A program made the translations under genes and the position numbers. From NCBI GenBank assembly GCA_031292145.1, contig JARLHR010000028.1:62001-126000 (forward strand): DNA of 64,000 bases, in the 5' to 3' direction. Below, piece by piece: positions 29,957 through 39,354 of the stretch. Below the pieces are notes generated by a model that saw nothing but the letters and a program-made list of their open reading frames with translations, did not search any database and had not been told where the DNA came from. Source of the stretch: Clostridium sp. Its GTDB lineage: Bacteria; Bacillota; Clostridia; Clostridiales; Clostridiaceae. Position 1 is the stretch's first letter. The number at the start of each line of letters is the position of its first letter.

Positions 29957-32257
29957 GTTTCCTGCTGCAGTTGAAGTTGTAGCAGGTGTAGCTTGATTAC
30001 TATTAGCAAATGCGGTGATAAACACTAGATTGCAAGCTGAACCAACAGAGTGCTCATTTGTGGTCCATTCGTCAGAGGAATCCAAATAGTCTTTGGCAGG
30101 GAAATTTGAAGAGCCTCCACCGTTCCACCTATTAACACCTAATGGCATAACCCCCTTAATCACTCCCGGTCTTGGGTCTTTGTCCAAAAGAGAGTAAACA
30201 GTTTTTATGCTATCGTCACCATATCCAGTTACAAAGCTCTTTCTCATTGCATTAGCTCCTAGAATGTAGTTCAATGAAGACATTGCCATATTTTTAATTG
30301 CATCATTATAGGTGCCAAGAAGTTTGGAACCTATCAAGGCTTCCGTACAAGTACCAAGTACTATGTTGTTACTGCCCCAGTAATAATTACCATCACTAAT
30401 TGTGTTACCCCAAGCATTGCTTTTAGATCTATTTGTTCTGTCGTTTACCCAAATAGTAAACTCATCATTAAACCATTTTACAGCATCACTATTGCGGTTA
30501 TTTGCTTTCATGTAATAGAAAAATGCAAAATTCCATGTACCGACCCAATCTCCAGTGGTATTCTCATATTCCTTCTTGCCTTGTGTATAGTTTGCTACAA
30601 AGTAATCATTATACTTTGATTCACCGGTAGCCCTATACAAAGATGCAGCAGCCTCAAGCCTTGAGTCATTATCTTTGTCAGCAGTATAACCCGGCCCTTT
30701 TACATTATTTGGATTATGCTCAAGATAATCCCATGCACTCTTAGCAGCATTTAAACATTTATCAGCAAATGCCGGGTCATATGTTCTATATACTATTGAA
30801 GCATGAGCTAAAGCAGCTGCTGCAGCAGCAGTATCATTTGTCGGCTTCACATTTGCGACACCATTGAATGTATCATTTATAACTCTCTTCTCAATTTGCC
30901 CGTCATTAGGAGATGAATTGACTCTTCCGTAAATACCACCGTCAGTGTCCTGCATTTTCAGTATCCATTCAAGTTCCCATCTAGCCTCATCAAGTACATC
31001 AGGAACACCGTTTCCACTTTCCGGAATATTAAACTGCTTATCAGAATATGACTCTGGGAACATCTCATAAGACCATAATAGATTCGTTACCGCTGCTGCT
31101 CCGTCAACCATCCACTTTCCTTTATCACCGGCATCAAACCATCCTTTTGATACGTCTTTTGTTTTTGTAGGGTCGGATTCAAAGACAGCTGCCGTATCCT
31201 GAGGCGTATAATCTTTCCTTGGAAAATCCGTACAGTACGGTGCCGTAAGATCAATTCCGGAACGTTGATAATAATAATATCTTGCTGCATCAGCCAATAG
31301 AGGTTTAAAAATGTCATTTCCTATCTTAAACTTTAGAGACTTATCTATGCCGTCTGCATTAACCGTAATGTAATAATCACCCGAATCTTTAAGGTCCGTA
31401 AATACAGCTTTTAAAACCCTTTCTCCGGATTCAGCATCATAAGCCTTGTCGAGGACCAATTCCCCAGTATAAGCCACTGAATCGTCTGAAACTCTCTTCA
31501 CCTGAAATTGAGTTCCCTCTGTAGCTTTGAATTCATCCTCAAATCCAGAAACATAGGCATATTTCTCAGAAGAATTTAAGAATCCTACCTGATTTAATTT
31601 AATAGCCGGATATGCTTTTTCTTTATCGGGACTAGTTAATTTGATTTGGTTTAACCAAACACAAAACGGATCATTGGTTACTTTGTCCAGAACGATAGCT
31701 TTGGTATTATATGCATCCATACCAAGTGATGGATCTAAAATATCCTTTAAGGGTATTTTCACGTGTTGCCATTCATTGGTAGCTGTTATTGTTTTTGTTA
31801 TTGTGTGCTCAACACCCGATTCGCGCCTAGCCACATGATCAACTGCTCCGATTTTAAATTGTTCCCCTCCACTTTTACCTTTTACATTAAATTCCAGATA
31901 TCCGTCCGGAACATATTGAGATACATCATGATTGGCCCATCCAGCCAATGTAATGACAGACGTCATCCACGATGTGAACGGCTTAGAAACATTAAATCTC
32001 AATGAAGGTAAATTTTCATATGTCTCTTGAGAATCAACAGGTAAGCTACCGTTTATAGCTTCCAATTCGCCATCACCACTCTGGGACCATCCGTTGTAAG
32101 TATCTTTGAATACAGAAATGTCTTGAAGGTTTCTCCACCCTTCAGGAGCACTTGTACTTGTACTTGTACTTGCATAGGTTACAATTCTTGATGAGATCGA
32201 AGAAGTAAATACTATTGCAGTACATAAAATTAGAGCTAATATTTTTTTTCCTTTCAT
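29954..32257 (-). CDS. Secreted GH9 endoglucanase
   Basis: This 767-residue protein has a signal peptide (MKGKKILALILCTAIVF..., cleavage near residue 30 at TYAS). A beta-sandwich of about 170 residues (40-210), similar to the CBM30/CBM11-like modules of clostridial GH9 enzymes, comes next. A CelD-type immunoglobulin-like domain (220-310) and the (alpha/alpha)6 GH9 barrel follow. Catalytic residues are the base pair Asp375/Asp378 (WFDAGDKGKW) and the acid Glu735 (TTNEHSVGSACN). It would cut the beta-1,4-glucan backbone outside the cell. The C-terminus is a short Thr/Ala linker with no dockerin, so it is not a cellulosomal subunit. The gene stands between two copies of the lacZ2/araC control region and seems to belong to a rearranged unit. 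Confidence 0.95.
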   Translation of the reverse strand: MKGKKILALILCTAIVFTSSISSRIVTYASTSTSTSAPEGWRNLQDISVFKDTYNGWSQSGDGELEAINGSLPVDSQETYENLPSLRFNVSKPFTSWMTSVITLAGWANHDVSQYVPDGYLEFNVKGKSGGEQFKIGAVDHVARRESGVEHTITKTITATNEWQHVKIPLKDILDPSLGMDAYNTKAIVLDKVTNDPFCVWLNQIKLTSPDKEKAYPAIKLNQVGFLNSSEKYAYVSGFEDEFKATEGTQFQVKRVSDDSVAYTGELVLDKAYDAESGERVLKAVFTDLKDSGDYYITVNADGIDKSLKFKIGNDIFKPLLADAARYYYYQRSGIDLTAPYCTDFPRKDYTPQDTAAVFESDPTKTKDVSKGWFDAGDKGKWMVDGAAAVTNLLWSYEMFPESYSDKQFNIPESGNGVPDVLDEARWELEWILKMQDTDGGIYGRVNSSPNDGQIEKRVINDTFNGVANVKPTNDTAAAAAALAHASIVYRTYDPAFADKCLNAAKSAWDYLEHNPNNVKGPGYTADKDNDSRLEAAASLYRATGESKYNDYFVANYTQGKKEYENTTGDWVGTWNFAFFYYMKANNRNSDAVKWFNDEFTIWVNDRTNRSKSNAWGNTISDGNYYWGSNNIVLGTCTEALIGSKLLGTYNDAIKNMAMSSLNYILGANAMRKSFVTGYGDDSIKTVYSLLDKDPRPGVIKGVMPLGVNRWNGGGSSNFPAKDYLDSSDEWTTNEHSVGSACNLVFITAFANSNQATPATTSTAAGN

Positions 32258-32548
32258 AAAAACCTCCTATTTATTTGCCTATAGTCATATTCTTTCCTAC
32301 ACACTAGCCAAGACCATAAATCACCCCCTTACATATAAATGGTTACAATGTTACAAAAAAGCTTGTCCTTATTATAAAACCAAGCACTTTACATTATTTT
32401 CATTACAGGATTACCCCCACCCTGAATATAATTTCAATAGTGTGAAATATTCAAATTTCCTAACAGGAACGGAGGAATCCAAAATTGATTCAATTATCTT
32501 TTTTTATTTTAATCCATACATTTTTACCGCATACGTTTACATTGATGG

Positions 32549-32745
32549 TAATTTCTATTAAGTTCTTAGTTTGCATGCAATTTACCAGTGTCTTCTTTGA
32601 AAACAATATTTGGCCTCACTTTCAGCCCACTTAACAAAATGTAAATATATTATTAACTTATTATAAGTTTACTTTAACAATTGAATATGAGTCAATATTA
32701 TGATATTATTCAATATAAACATATGAAACTAGAGGTAAAAAATAT
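32549..32745. repeat. Copy B of the duplicated lacZ2/araC control region
   Basis: 32549-32623 resembles the first ~25 codons of lacZ2 on the minus strand (TAATTTCTATTA and GCCTCA.TTT.AGCC blocks as at 29436-29511) but is frameshifted, so it is a decayed lacZ2 start. 32690-32745 matches copy A and continues into the intact araC gene. The conserved stretch CAATATTATGATATTATTC and neighbours probably include the AraC binding site and promoter. Confidence 0.7.
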
Positions 32746-33565
32746 GAGTTATTCAATTTATCCAATAAATCCTCCCACCTGCAATCTCCCTGTCGTTGTT
32801 TTTGGAATAGGTTACGAGGCTAATCAACCACATGTTTTTCGAAAAGATGGTTTTCCAATGCCTCAAATATTTATTTGTATAAGCGGTGAAGGAACATTAA
32901 AGGTTCATGAAAAGGTTTTTATAATAAAAAGAGGCTCTTTCTTTTATTTAATGCCAAATACTCCTCATGAATACTACGCGAATACTGATAAATGGGAGGT
33001 TGAATGGATTGCCTTTTCTGGTAATCAAGTAGCTAACATTCTAACTGAGCTTAAATTTGATAGAGCAAAAGTCGGTATCCTAAGTAATTTTGATAAAATA
33101 CAATCATCTTTTAACAAAATATTTGTCTCCTTGAAATCAGATGATTATTCAGGAAAACTTATTTCCTCCAGCGTATTATATGAAATACTGGTTGAATTCT
33201 ATACCATGTTACATAGCAACCATGAATTTGAAACCTCAGATGGAAAGTGCATGGTTGACGATGTAAAACTTTATATTGACGATAATTATAATCAATATAT
33301 AACTATAAACGAGCTTTCGGAACTTGTTAATGTTACACCTCAATATTTATGTAAAATGTTCAAAAGACATCTAAACTTACGCCCCTTTCAATATATAGCT
33401 ATGAAAAGAATTCAACATGCAAAAAAACTGTTATCAGATAACAATATGTCTGTAAATGATATTTCCAATTTAGTTGGATATAATGATTGTAGTTATTTTT
33501 GTGCTATTTTTAAAAAATATGAAATGATTTCTCCATCTGAATTTAGAGGACTAAAATTAAAATAG
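32744..33565 (+). CDS. AraC-family regulator (ancestral partner of lacZ2)
   Basis: The 273-residue regulator has a cupin sensor (KDGFPMPQIFICISGEG near 35-50; MPNTPHEYYANTD near 75-87) and a C-terminal AraC double HTH (INELSELVNVTPQYLCKMFKR; ISNLVGYNDCSYFCAIFKKY). It resembles the lacZ1-linked AraC over its full length. The frame is open from a TTG at 32681, but I place the start at the ATG at 32744, which has AGAGGT 7 nt upstream. The stretch before it is shared with copy A, where it is non-coding, so it is control DNA. Upstream lie only the relics of lacZ2, which suggests that it originally controlled lacZ2 and was separated from it by the GH9 segment. Confidence 0.87.
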   Translation: MSYSIYPINPPTCNLPVVVFGIGYEANQPHVFRKDGFPMPQIFICISGEGTLKVHEKVFIIKRGSFFYLMPNTPHEYYANTDKWEVEWIAFSGNQVANILTELKFDRAKVGILSNFDKIQSSFNKIFVSLKSDDYSGKLISSSVLYEILVEFYTMLHSNHEFETSDGKCMVDDVKLYIDDNYNQYITINELSELVNVTPQYLCKMFKRHLNLRPFQYIAMKRIQHAKKLLSDNNMSVNDISNLVGYNDCSYFCAIFKKYEMISPSEFRGLKLK

Positions 33566-33592
33566 AATATTTCCTCATATATTGCCCATAAT

Positions 33593-33623
33593 AAAGTGGT
33601 ATTCTTAAAAAGACTACCACTTT
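33593..33623 (+). terminator. Bidirectional terminator between araC3 and GH74
   Basis: AAAGTGGTA (33593-33601) pairs with TACCACTTT (33615-33623) and is followed by CATTTTATTTG on the plus strand. It lies between the convergent araC3 and GH74 genes. Confidence 0.6.
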
Positions 33624-33644
33624 CATTTTATTTGAATTCCAATC

Positions 33645-35813
33645 TTATTTATCTCCGTATATAATTCCCCTGCCGCCGGCTCCAATATAAACACGTCCAT
33701 AAACCTTAGGATCTCCTGTCAAATCAGCTATACTGTTATATTGATGTGCTGAATCATTTATAAGAACCCATGATGCCCCCTGATCATCTGATCTGAAGAA
33801 TCCATAAGTGCCATCGACAATACCATTTAAGAATATTGCCGGATACCCTCCAGTATAAGCTGCTTTACCAAAGCCTACCTTATATGCCGCAGTTACAGTA
33901 GACAATTTTGTAAATGACATACCAGAATCTGTGGAATAATAAAGTCCTCCTGCTCCGGTAGCCGCCCACAGATTCCCTTCCTTACCGAATACAGCTTTCA
34001 TATCAGCATCACCAGGTGAATAACTTGGTACTGTAGGCAATCCCGTTGCACCTACTGTAAAGGATGCTCCGCCATTAGTGCTTACATACACTTTTCCATT
34101 GGAATAATCAAATTGATAGAACTTGCTTGAGTTTACACGGTCAGCTACAGGTTTTATTCCGATGACTCCTCCAGAACTTGCTGTCCACGATGAACCGTTA
34201 TTTGTAGAAACATATGGCGCCATATAATTATAGCTTGCATCTCTTGGTGTCCAGATAATCTTTGATCCATCAGCAGAAATTGCAATATATCCGCCTAATC
34301 CTGTATTAGGTGGTGCCGATGCAAATCCTGTCCAAGTCGTTCCTCCATCAGTAGAATAAGCACCATATGGGTTATTATTATTGCTAAAAGACCTTACAAC
34401 TTTAGTAGGTACATTTTCTGCAAAATCAATGCTCCAGTTAGTATTATTACCTCCAGGAGTAAAATCACCGTTTGGTGGTGATACAGTAAGGTCGTCATGT
34501 TTGAAGCTTCCTACATCACCCATGGCACTGAATAAATTAGTACCTGATGGAGGGCTCTTAAGCTCTTCTGTGCAAGTTTCCTCCAGCCCGTTGATTTCAT
34601 AAGACCATGCTACCGGAGAGCTTGTCAGTGTATCCGTCATATATACTCCTCCACCAAATGAAAAGATAGCTTTATTGCTGTTATACGGATCAATCTTGAT
34701 ATCAGATGTCCAACCTCTGGTATTGTTGCTTGCATAGGGTGCCTCGCTATCATTATGAGTTCCTGTTAAATTTATTTCAGTCCATGTCCATGTATTTCCT
34801 CCGTCAAAGCTCTGGAATATTTCATCATCAGGCCAACGGTTAATAGTTGCTGCAACTATGTGGTTAGCATTTTGTCTATCTGTCGATATACAGCCAAAGC
34901 CCCAGTAGATTCCATCTCCGTTAGGCGTAATATTGGTCCAGGTTCCTGCAGAAATGTTATATTTATATATAACACCACTGGACTCACCACTTGGTCCTGG
35001 CATATATGATGTATCTGAAAATCCTGAATAAGCTATATATAATGTTCCTGATGCTATGTCTGCACGCATCGGACAATATCCTGAAGGTTGTCCAGCTATA
35101 GTACTCCAGGTGCTTCCCCCATCATTGCTAACATACATACTGTTTGAAGTACCGTTAGTACCTACTATTATCCTTTTTGTAGCTGTGCCCGGCGAAGAAC
35201 TTGACGTATCAAGAATTACAAAATTTATATTTGTAGCCGGAAAAGAATTAACTTTGCTCCAATAAGATCCGCCGTTTGTGCTTTTATATAGACCATCTGT
35301 TGTCGTACCCATATATAAAACATTTGTAAGATTACGATCAACCTGAAGACGTTCTCCTGTATTTCTTCCCTTTTCATTACCTCCAGCTTTAAATGGTAAA
35401 GCAGTCTTGGTCCATGTTGTACCTTGATCAGTTGATGCATAAAAATTAGCATTTGCTGCCCATTGATTAGTATACATGCCTGTCAGCATATAAACCACAT
35501 TGGCATTGGTAGGATCCGCAGCAATGCTTAAAACTCCCATATCACTTCCATCCGATCTTCCAACAAAATCCATTAATGATGTCCACGTTTTTGTAGTTGA
35601 ATTAAAACGGTAAGCGCCTCCTACATCAGTACGTGCGTATAACAAGCCACTTTGTACAGGACTGTATACTAACCCTGTAACAAAGCCACCGCCACCGATT
35701 TTTACATTGCTCCACTTGTATGAATTAGTGGTATACGCTGAACATATGCTTCCATTGAAGCTGATTCCAATAAGTAACACTACTGCAAGCGCTACTGAAA
35801 ATACTTTTCTCAT
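33645..35813 (-). CDS. Secreted GH74 xyloglucanase
   Basis: This 722-residue protein carries a signal peptide (MRKVFSVALAVVLLIGISF, cleavage near residue 26) followed by the tandem seven-bladed propellers of GH74, with repeated S-x-D-x-G-x-T-W Asp-box-like motifs throughout (for example STDQGTTWTK, SNDGGSTWST, STDGGTTWTG). The first blade contains YARTDVGGAYRF with Asp63, the position of the catalytic base in characterised GH74 enzymes. There is no CBM or dockerin after the catalytic part. GH74 enzymes are almost all endo-xyloglucanases, so this is the strongest single argument that xyloglucan is the target polymer of the locus. AGGAGG precedes the ATG. Confidence 0.95.
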   Translation of the reverse strand: MRKVFSVALAVVLLIGISFNGSICSAYTTNSYKWSNVKIGGGGFVTGLVYSPVQSGLLYARTDVGGAYRFNSTTKTWTSLMDFVGRSDGSDMGVLSIAADPTNANVVYMLTGMYTNQWAANANFYASTDQGTTWTKTALPFKAGGNEKGRNTGERLQVDRNLTNVLYMGTTTDGLYKSTNGGSYWSKVNSFPATNINFVILDTSSSSPGTATKRIIVGTNGTSNSMYVSNDGGSTWSTIAGQPSGYCPMRADIASGTLYIAYSGFSDTSYMPGPSGESSGVIYKYNISAGTWTNITPNGDGIYWGFGCISTDRQNANHIVAATINRWPDDEIFQSFDGGNTWTWTEINLTGTHNDSEAPYASNNTRGWTSDIKIDPYNSNKAIFSFGGGVYMTDTLTSSPVAWSYEINGLEETCTEELKSPPSGTNLFSAMGDVGSFKHDDLTVSPPNGDFTPGGNNTNWSIDFAENVPTKVVRSFSNNNNPYGAYSTDGGTTWTGFASAPPNTGLGGYIAISADGSKIIWTPRDASYNYMAPYVSTNNGSSWTASSGGVIGIKPVADRVNSSKFYQFDYSNGKVYVSTNGGASFTVGATGLPTVPSYSPGDADMKAVFGKEGNLWAATGAGGLYYSTDSGMSFTKLSTVTAAYKVGFGKAAYTGGYPAIFLNGIVDGTYGFFRSDDQGASWVLINDSAHQYNSIADLTGDPKVYGRVYIGAGGRGIIYGDK

Positions 35814-36285
35814 AAAAAACCTCCTATAATCTATCTTTCTCTGTCTGACTGGTAGGTTAATTAGTTTGTAAATAAATTTTGTCCATCTTTTTTTCCTAAC
35901 CCTGGATATTTTTAATAGTACCTGCGAAACCTCCTTTCTCTTTATTGTTTTTTATATCATAATCAATAAGAGACAATCTTTATGATTACCCTTGTTGATT
36001 TGATCCGCTCCTATACGTGTATTTTCTCATTATATTGCTTGAAATCAGCATAAGTATACTAACGCCCATCGCTTTTGCCGTACTAAGGTCGGTTATCTGC
36101 ATTAAATAATTCCTAAAAAATCATTATTAAACCGTTTACATAGACAGAATAACATGTGTGTTTGTGAAAGAATACCAGAAGAATTAGAGGACTTATACAT
36201 TAAAATTTCTACATGGATATTTTCTGTAATAAATTTTTTACCTCCAAATGCAAAAAATTTAGAAAATCCATTATCCACAATATTT
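35814..36285. other. Upstream region of GH74 with relic-like short frames
   Basis: These 472 bp hold the GH74 leader. A 38-codon frame with an AGGA site (36102-35986, minus strand, starting MQITDLSTAKAMGVS) and a strong AAAGGAGGT site near 35930-35937 with no usable start codon suggest remnants of lost genes. TTAAACCGTTTACA at 36127-36140 is close to a CcpA (cre) consensus but not perfect. Confidence 0.35.
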
Positions 36286-37158
36286 TCATTCGCTTCTGTA
36301 AATCTGGTTTAAGTACTCAGAAGGTGAGCAGTCCATTACTCTTCTAAAAACCCTATTAAAATAAAATTGATTACTAAAACCAAGTTTATCGCTGATTTCA
36401 GAGATATTCATATTTGTACTTCTCATTATGTTAACAGCCTTGTAAATGAATATTTGTGAGTTATAGGAATGAATGGTGTGCCCTGTTTTGTATTTGAAAA
36501 TATTACATAGGTAACTGTAATTCATATCTAAACATGATTCTAATTCACTAGAATCTAAATTATAGCTTTCTTTTTTTTCAATGTATTGTATTATCTTTTT
36601 TACTGTATTATCTGATTTTGTATACTTGTATTCTCCTACAGATTCTTTATAAATTGATAATAATAGCTGAAAAGTTTCAATGCTGAGGTTAATTGAACGA
36701 AAAGGGCTCATTGAATTATAAATTTCAATAAGCATATTCAAATTTTTTTCAAATGCTTTAGGTTGTCTAATTTTCCCTTGCTTTGGTAACTTGACAAATT
36801 TGTTATAGTCTTCTCTAGATAACTCAAGCTTTGTAAAAGCATTATCCCAAAGACTTAATTCTTCACAAGTGTCGTTTATGGAACAATCATAAAAGTGAAT
36901 CCAATACCATTTAGTAAAAGCTTGAGTTTTAGGTTCTCCGAAATGATGAAGCCCGTTTTTAAGGAAAAGATACTGACCTTCCCTAAGAATATATTCAGTT
37001 TCTTCCTCCCATACTTCCATCTCACCTGCTGAAATGTATAGAAGAACATTCCAATTGAGTCTACGATCTGGGTGAGTATATAAGCTTTTTGTTTCACTAA
37101 AACCTAAATCTAGTATTTTAGACATGCTATTAAAACACAAATTTATATAGTTATTCAT
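36286..37158 (-). CDS. AraC-family regulator paired with GH127
   Basis: The 290-residue regulator has an N-terminal cupin (LNWNVLLYISAGEMEVWEEE near 35-54; LFLKNGLHHFGEPK) and a C-terminal AraC double HTH (SYLCNIFKYKTGHTIHSYN; ISDKLGFSNQFYFNRVFRR). I set the start at the ATG at 37158, 9 nt after AAAGG; an ATG three codons upstream overlaps that site. It is divergent from the GH127 gene with 188 bp between them and is its probable regulator. L-arabinose or a beta-arabinofuranoside is the likely signal. Confidence 0.87.
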   Translation of the reverse strand: MNNYINLCFNSMSKILDLGFSETKSLYTHPDRRLNWNVLLYISAGEMEVWEEETEYILREGQYLFLKNGLHHFGEPKTQAFTKWYWIHFYDCSINDTCEELSLWDNAFTKLELSREDYNKFVKLPKQGKIRQPKAFEKNLNMLIEIYNSMSPFRSINLSIETFQLLLSIYKESVGEYKYTKSDNTVKKIIQYIEKKESYNLDSSELESCLDMNYSYLCNIFKYKTGHTIHSYNSQIFIYKAVNIMRSTNMNISEISDKLGFSNQFYFNRVFRRVMDCSPSEYLNQIYRSE

Positions 37159-37219
37159 ATTTATCATCCTTTATAAAACTTAATTATAGCAATATAATAA
37201 CCTAAATATTAAAAATATC

Positions 37220-37300
37220 AAATAACTTTTATTAAACACAAAAATTGTATATATAAAATAACTTTAGTACATTCAAACAGTGCATTAATTTGTTTATAAT
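37220..37300 (+). promoter_or_regulatory. GH127 promoter with upstream direct repeats
   Basis: A promoter is visible with -35 TTCAAA at 37272-37277 and -10 TATAAT at 37295-37300, spaced 17 bp. Two copies of AAATAACTTT lie upstream at 37220-37229 and 37256-37265, the second just before the -35 box, as expected for an AraC-type activator site. Confidence 0.55.
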
Positions 37301-37346
37301 AGTTATATATCATTAAATAATAAATGTTAATTTGAGGAGTATAACT

Positions 37347-39155
37347 ATGTTCGATAATTTTAGCTTAGATAAAGTAAGTCTTTCTGATAATAGATTTGCA
37401 TTTCGTCGTAAACTAGTAAAGAAATATATTGAGGATTTTGATGTAAACCGGCTTATGCATACCTTTAGAATAAATGCAAATATTAAGTCATTTGCAGATC
37501 CTTTGGGAGGATGGGAAGCCGAAGATTGCGGTTTAAGGGGACATTTTGTTGGACATTATTTATCTGCTTGTTCAAGATTTGCTTTTTCAGATAAATGCAC
37601 CTACTTAAGAAGTAAAGCAAATGAAATTGTTGATATATTAGAAATGTGTGCAAAACCAAATGGATACTTGAGCGCTTTTGAAGAAGGTAAGTTAGATACA
37701 TTAGAATTTGAAGAAAATAGAAATGTTTGGGCTCCATACTATACTCTGCATAAAATATTGCAGGGATTAATAGATTGTTATACTTATTTAGATAACAATA
37801 AAGCACTAACTCTTGCTAATAATTTAGCCCACTATATTAATCAACGTTTTCAGAAGTTATCTTATTGGAAAATAGATGGTATCCTTCGCTGCACAAAAGT
37901 AAATCCTGCTAATGAGTTTGGTGGTATAGGTGATTCACTATATAGCTTATACGAAATAACAAAAGATATTGAAATTTTAAAGTTAGCACAACTTTTTGAC
38001 AGGGAATATTTCGTTAATAACCTTAGTTTAGGAAAAGATGTGCTGGAAAATTTACATGCTAATACCCATCTTCCAATGATTATTTCGTCGGCTCATAGAT
38101 ATAGCATAACTAGTGAAGAGATTTACAGAAATGCAGTTGTCAATTTTTATAATTATTTAGTAGGTAGAACCTTTGTTAACGGTAATAATAGTTCCAAAGC
38201 TACAGCTTATATAAAAGGTGGAGTTTCAGAAAAATCTGAGCATTGGGGAGCCTTTGAAAATCTCAGTGATGGTTTGACTGGTGGTGAAAGTGAAAGTTGC
38301 TGTGCGCACAATACAGAGAAAATAGCATTTAAGATGTTTCAATGGTACGGAGATATTAAGTATTTAGATCATATTGAAACACTTAAGTATAATGCAATTC
38401 TTAATAGTGCAAGCAAGATAACAGGACTTTCACAGTATCACCAACCCATGGGGTCAAACGTTATTAAAAAATTTAGTGGACCTTATGATACTTTTTGGTG
38501 CTGCACTGCTTCTGGAATTGAAGCGATGAGTGAAATACAAAAAAACATTTGGTTTAAAGGTAAAGATTCTCTTCTACTTAATATGTTTGTATCATCAAAA
38601 GTTAGTTGGGATGAGCAGAATTTGACAATAACTCAGGTTACAAATTATCCTGACAGCTTATCTTCTAAATTAACTATTTGTACTCACAATCCTACTAAAT
38701 TTAAACTTTTACTGAAAGAAAGGTCAATAAAATCAGTGAAAGTGAACTCTAATATCATTAATTTTCAAAGAGAAAATGGTTATATAATTATAGATCGAAT
38801 TTTCTTTGATAATGATATAATTGATATAGAGATTAATGTCTCATTATCTCTAGTTCCATTACAAGGCTGCCACCATGTATCTGCAATCACATATAATAAT
38901 ATAGTGCTTGCTCAAATTGGAAGCTCTCAATATATAGATAATCTTTCTAATGAAAATATTGGAGATATGTTAGTTAGAAGCCAAAAGAATAACCTGTCAT
39001 TTAATTTGCTTGGAAGCAAAAAAGATTCTTTTGAATTAATTCCTTTATTTGATGTTGAAGATGAAACCTACAGTGTTTATTTTGATACTAAGAGGGAAGG
39101 TACAAATCTAAAAGAGTTTAAATTTGCTATAGATGGCAAAGAAGCCTATGATTAA
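37347..39155 (+). CDS. GH127-type beta-L-arabinofuranosidase
   Basis: This 602-residue protein (former DUF1680) has an (alpha/alpha)6 barrel to about residue 420 followed by beta domains. The zinc/cysteine centre of GH127 is present: Glu316-x-Cys318 in GESESCCAHN and Cys385-Cys386 in TFWCCTASG; one of the late cysteines is the nucleophile in the family. No signal peptide. I set the start at the ATG at 37347, 6 nt behind GAGGAGT, rather than at the upstream TTG. The enzyme would release L-arabinose from beta-arabinofuranosides, such as those on extensin or on some plant xyloglucans. GH146 and related families share this architecture, so the exact family number is less certain than the fold. 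Confidence 0.88.
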   Translation: MFDNFSLDKVSLSDNRFAFRRKLVKKYIEDFDVNRLMHTFRINANIKSFADPLGGWEAEDCGLRGHFVGHYLSACSRFAFSDKCTYLRSKANEIVDILEMCAKPNGYLSAFEEGKLDTLEFEENRNVWAPYYTLHKILQGLIDCYTYLDNNKALTLANNLAHYINQRFQKLSYWKIDGILRCTKVNPANEFGGIGDSLYSLYEITKDIEILKLAQLFDREYFVNNLSLGKDVLENLHANTHLPMIISSAHRYSITSEEIYRNAVVNFYNYLVGRTFVNGNNSSKATAYIKGGVSEKSEHWGAFENLSDGLTGGESESCCAHNTEKIAFKMFQWYGDIKYLDHIETLKYNAILNSASKITGLSQYHQPMGSNVIKKFSGPYDTFWCCTASGIEAMSEIQKNIWFKGKDSLLLNMFVSSKVSWDEQNLTITQVTNYPDSLSSKLTICTHNPTKFKLLLKERSIKSVKVNSNIINFQRENGYIIIDRIFFDNDIIDIEINVSLSLVPLQGCHHVSAITYNNIVLAQIGSSQYIDNLSNENIGDMLVRSQKNNLSFNLLGSKKDSFELIPLFDVEDETYSVYFDTKREGTNLKEFKFAIDGKEAYD

Positions 39156-39185
39156 AATTAAATATTGTAGAAAATACGTATGTGC

Positions 39186-39226
39186 GGGCCGTCTCATAAT
39201 GCATAAAAATGTAATTTGAGCAGCCC
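39186..39226 (+). terminator. Terminator between GH127 and GH3
   Basis: GGGCCGTCTCA (39186-39196) pairs imperfectly with TGAGCAGCCC (39217-39226), one bulge, about 30 bp past the GH127 stop. A T-rich run follows. It lies between convergent genes and could work in both directions. Confidence 0.5.
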
Positions 39227-39236
39227 TATCTCTATT

Positions 39237-39311
39237 CTATAACCAAATTTGGGTATACTCCACAGTATAAATGTAAGTTAAAAGGTTCATTTGTTTTGCA
39301 ACATTTTGCAT
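39237..39311 (-). CDS. Small 24-codon frame after GH3, function unknown
   Basis: A short frame starts at an ATG about 10 nt after an AGGAGAGG site and reads MQNVAKQMNLLTYIYTVEY before ending in IWL and a stop. It lies 43 bp downstream of the GH3 stop on the same strand. The good ribosome site is the only support. It may be the start of a gene lost by deletion, for instance a membrane protein, because the terminator hairpin follows directly. I do not recognise it. Confidence 0.25.
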   Translation of the reverse strand: MQNVAKQMNLLTYIYTVEYTQIWL

Positions 39312-39354
39312 ATGATCCTCTCCTATCATTTTTTATATTTATTTGAGTAATTAT

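Noticed and set aside
32525..32545. cre-like ATACGTTTACA near the GH9 upstream region
   Set aside because: The second half-site does not match; it lies at the edge of a decayed lacZ2 fragment.
36127..36140. CcpA cre site TTAAACCGTTTACA upstream of GH74
   Set aside because: Close to consensus but one key position differs and it is over 300 bp from the start codon, so it is only mentioned in passing.
37483..37806. 107-codon minus-strand frame in the GH127 gene
   Set aside because: Antisense to a well-conserved glycosidase, no ribosome site, odd composition.
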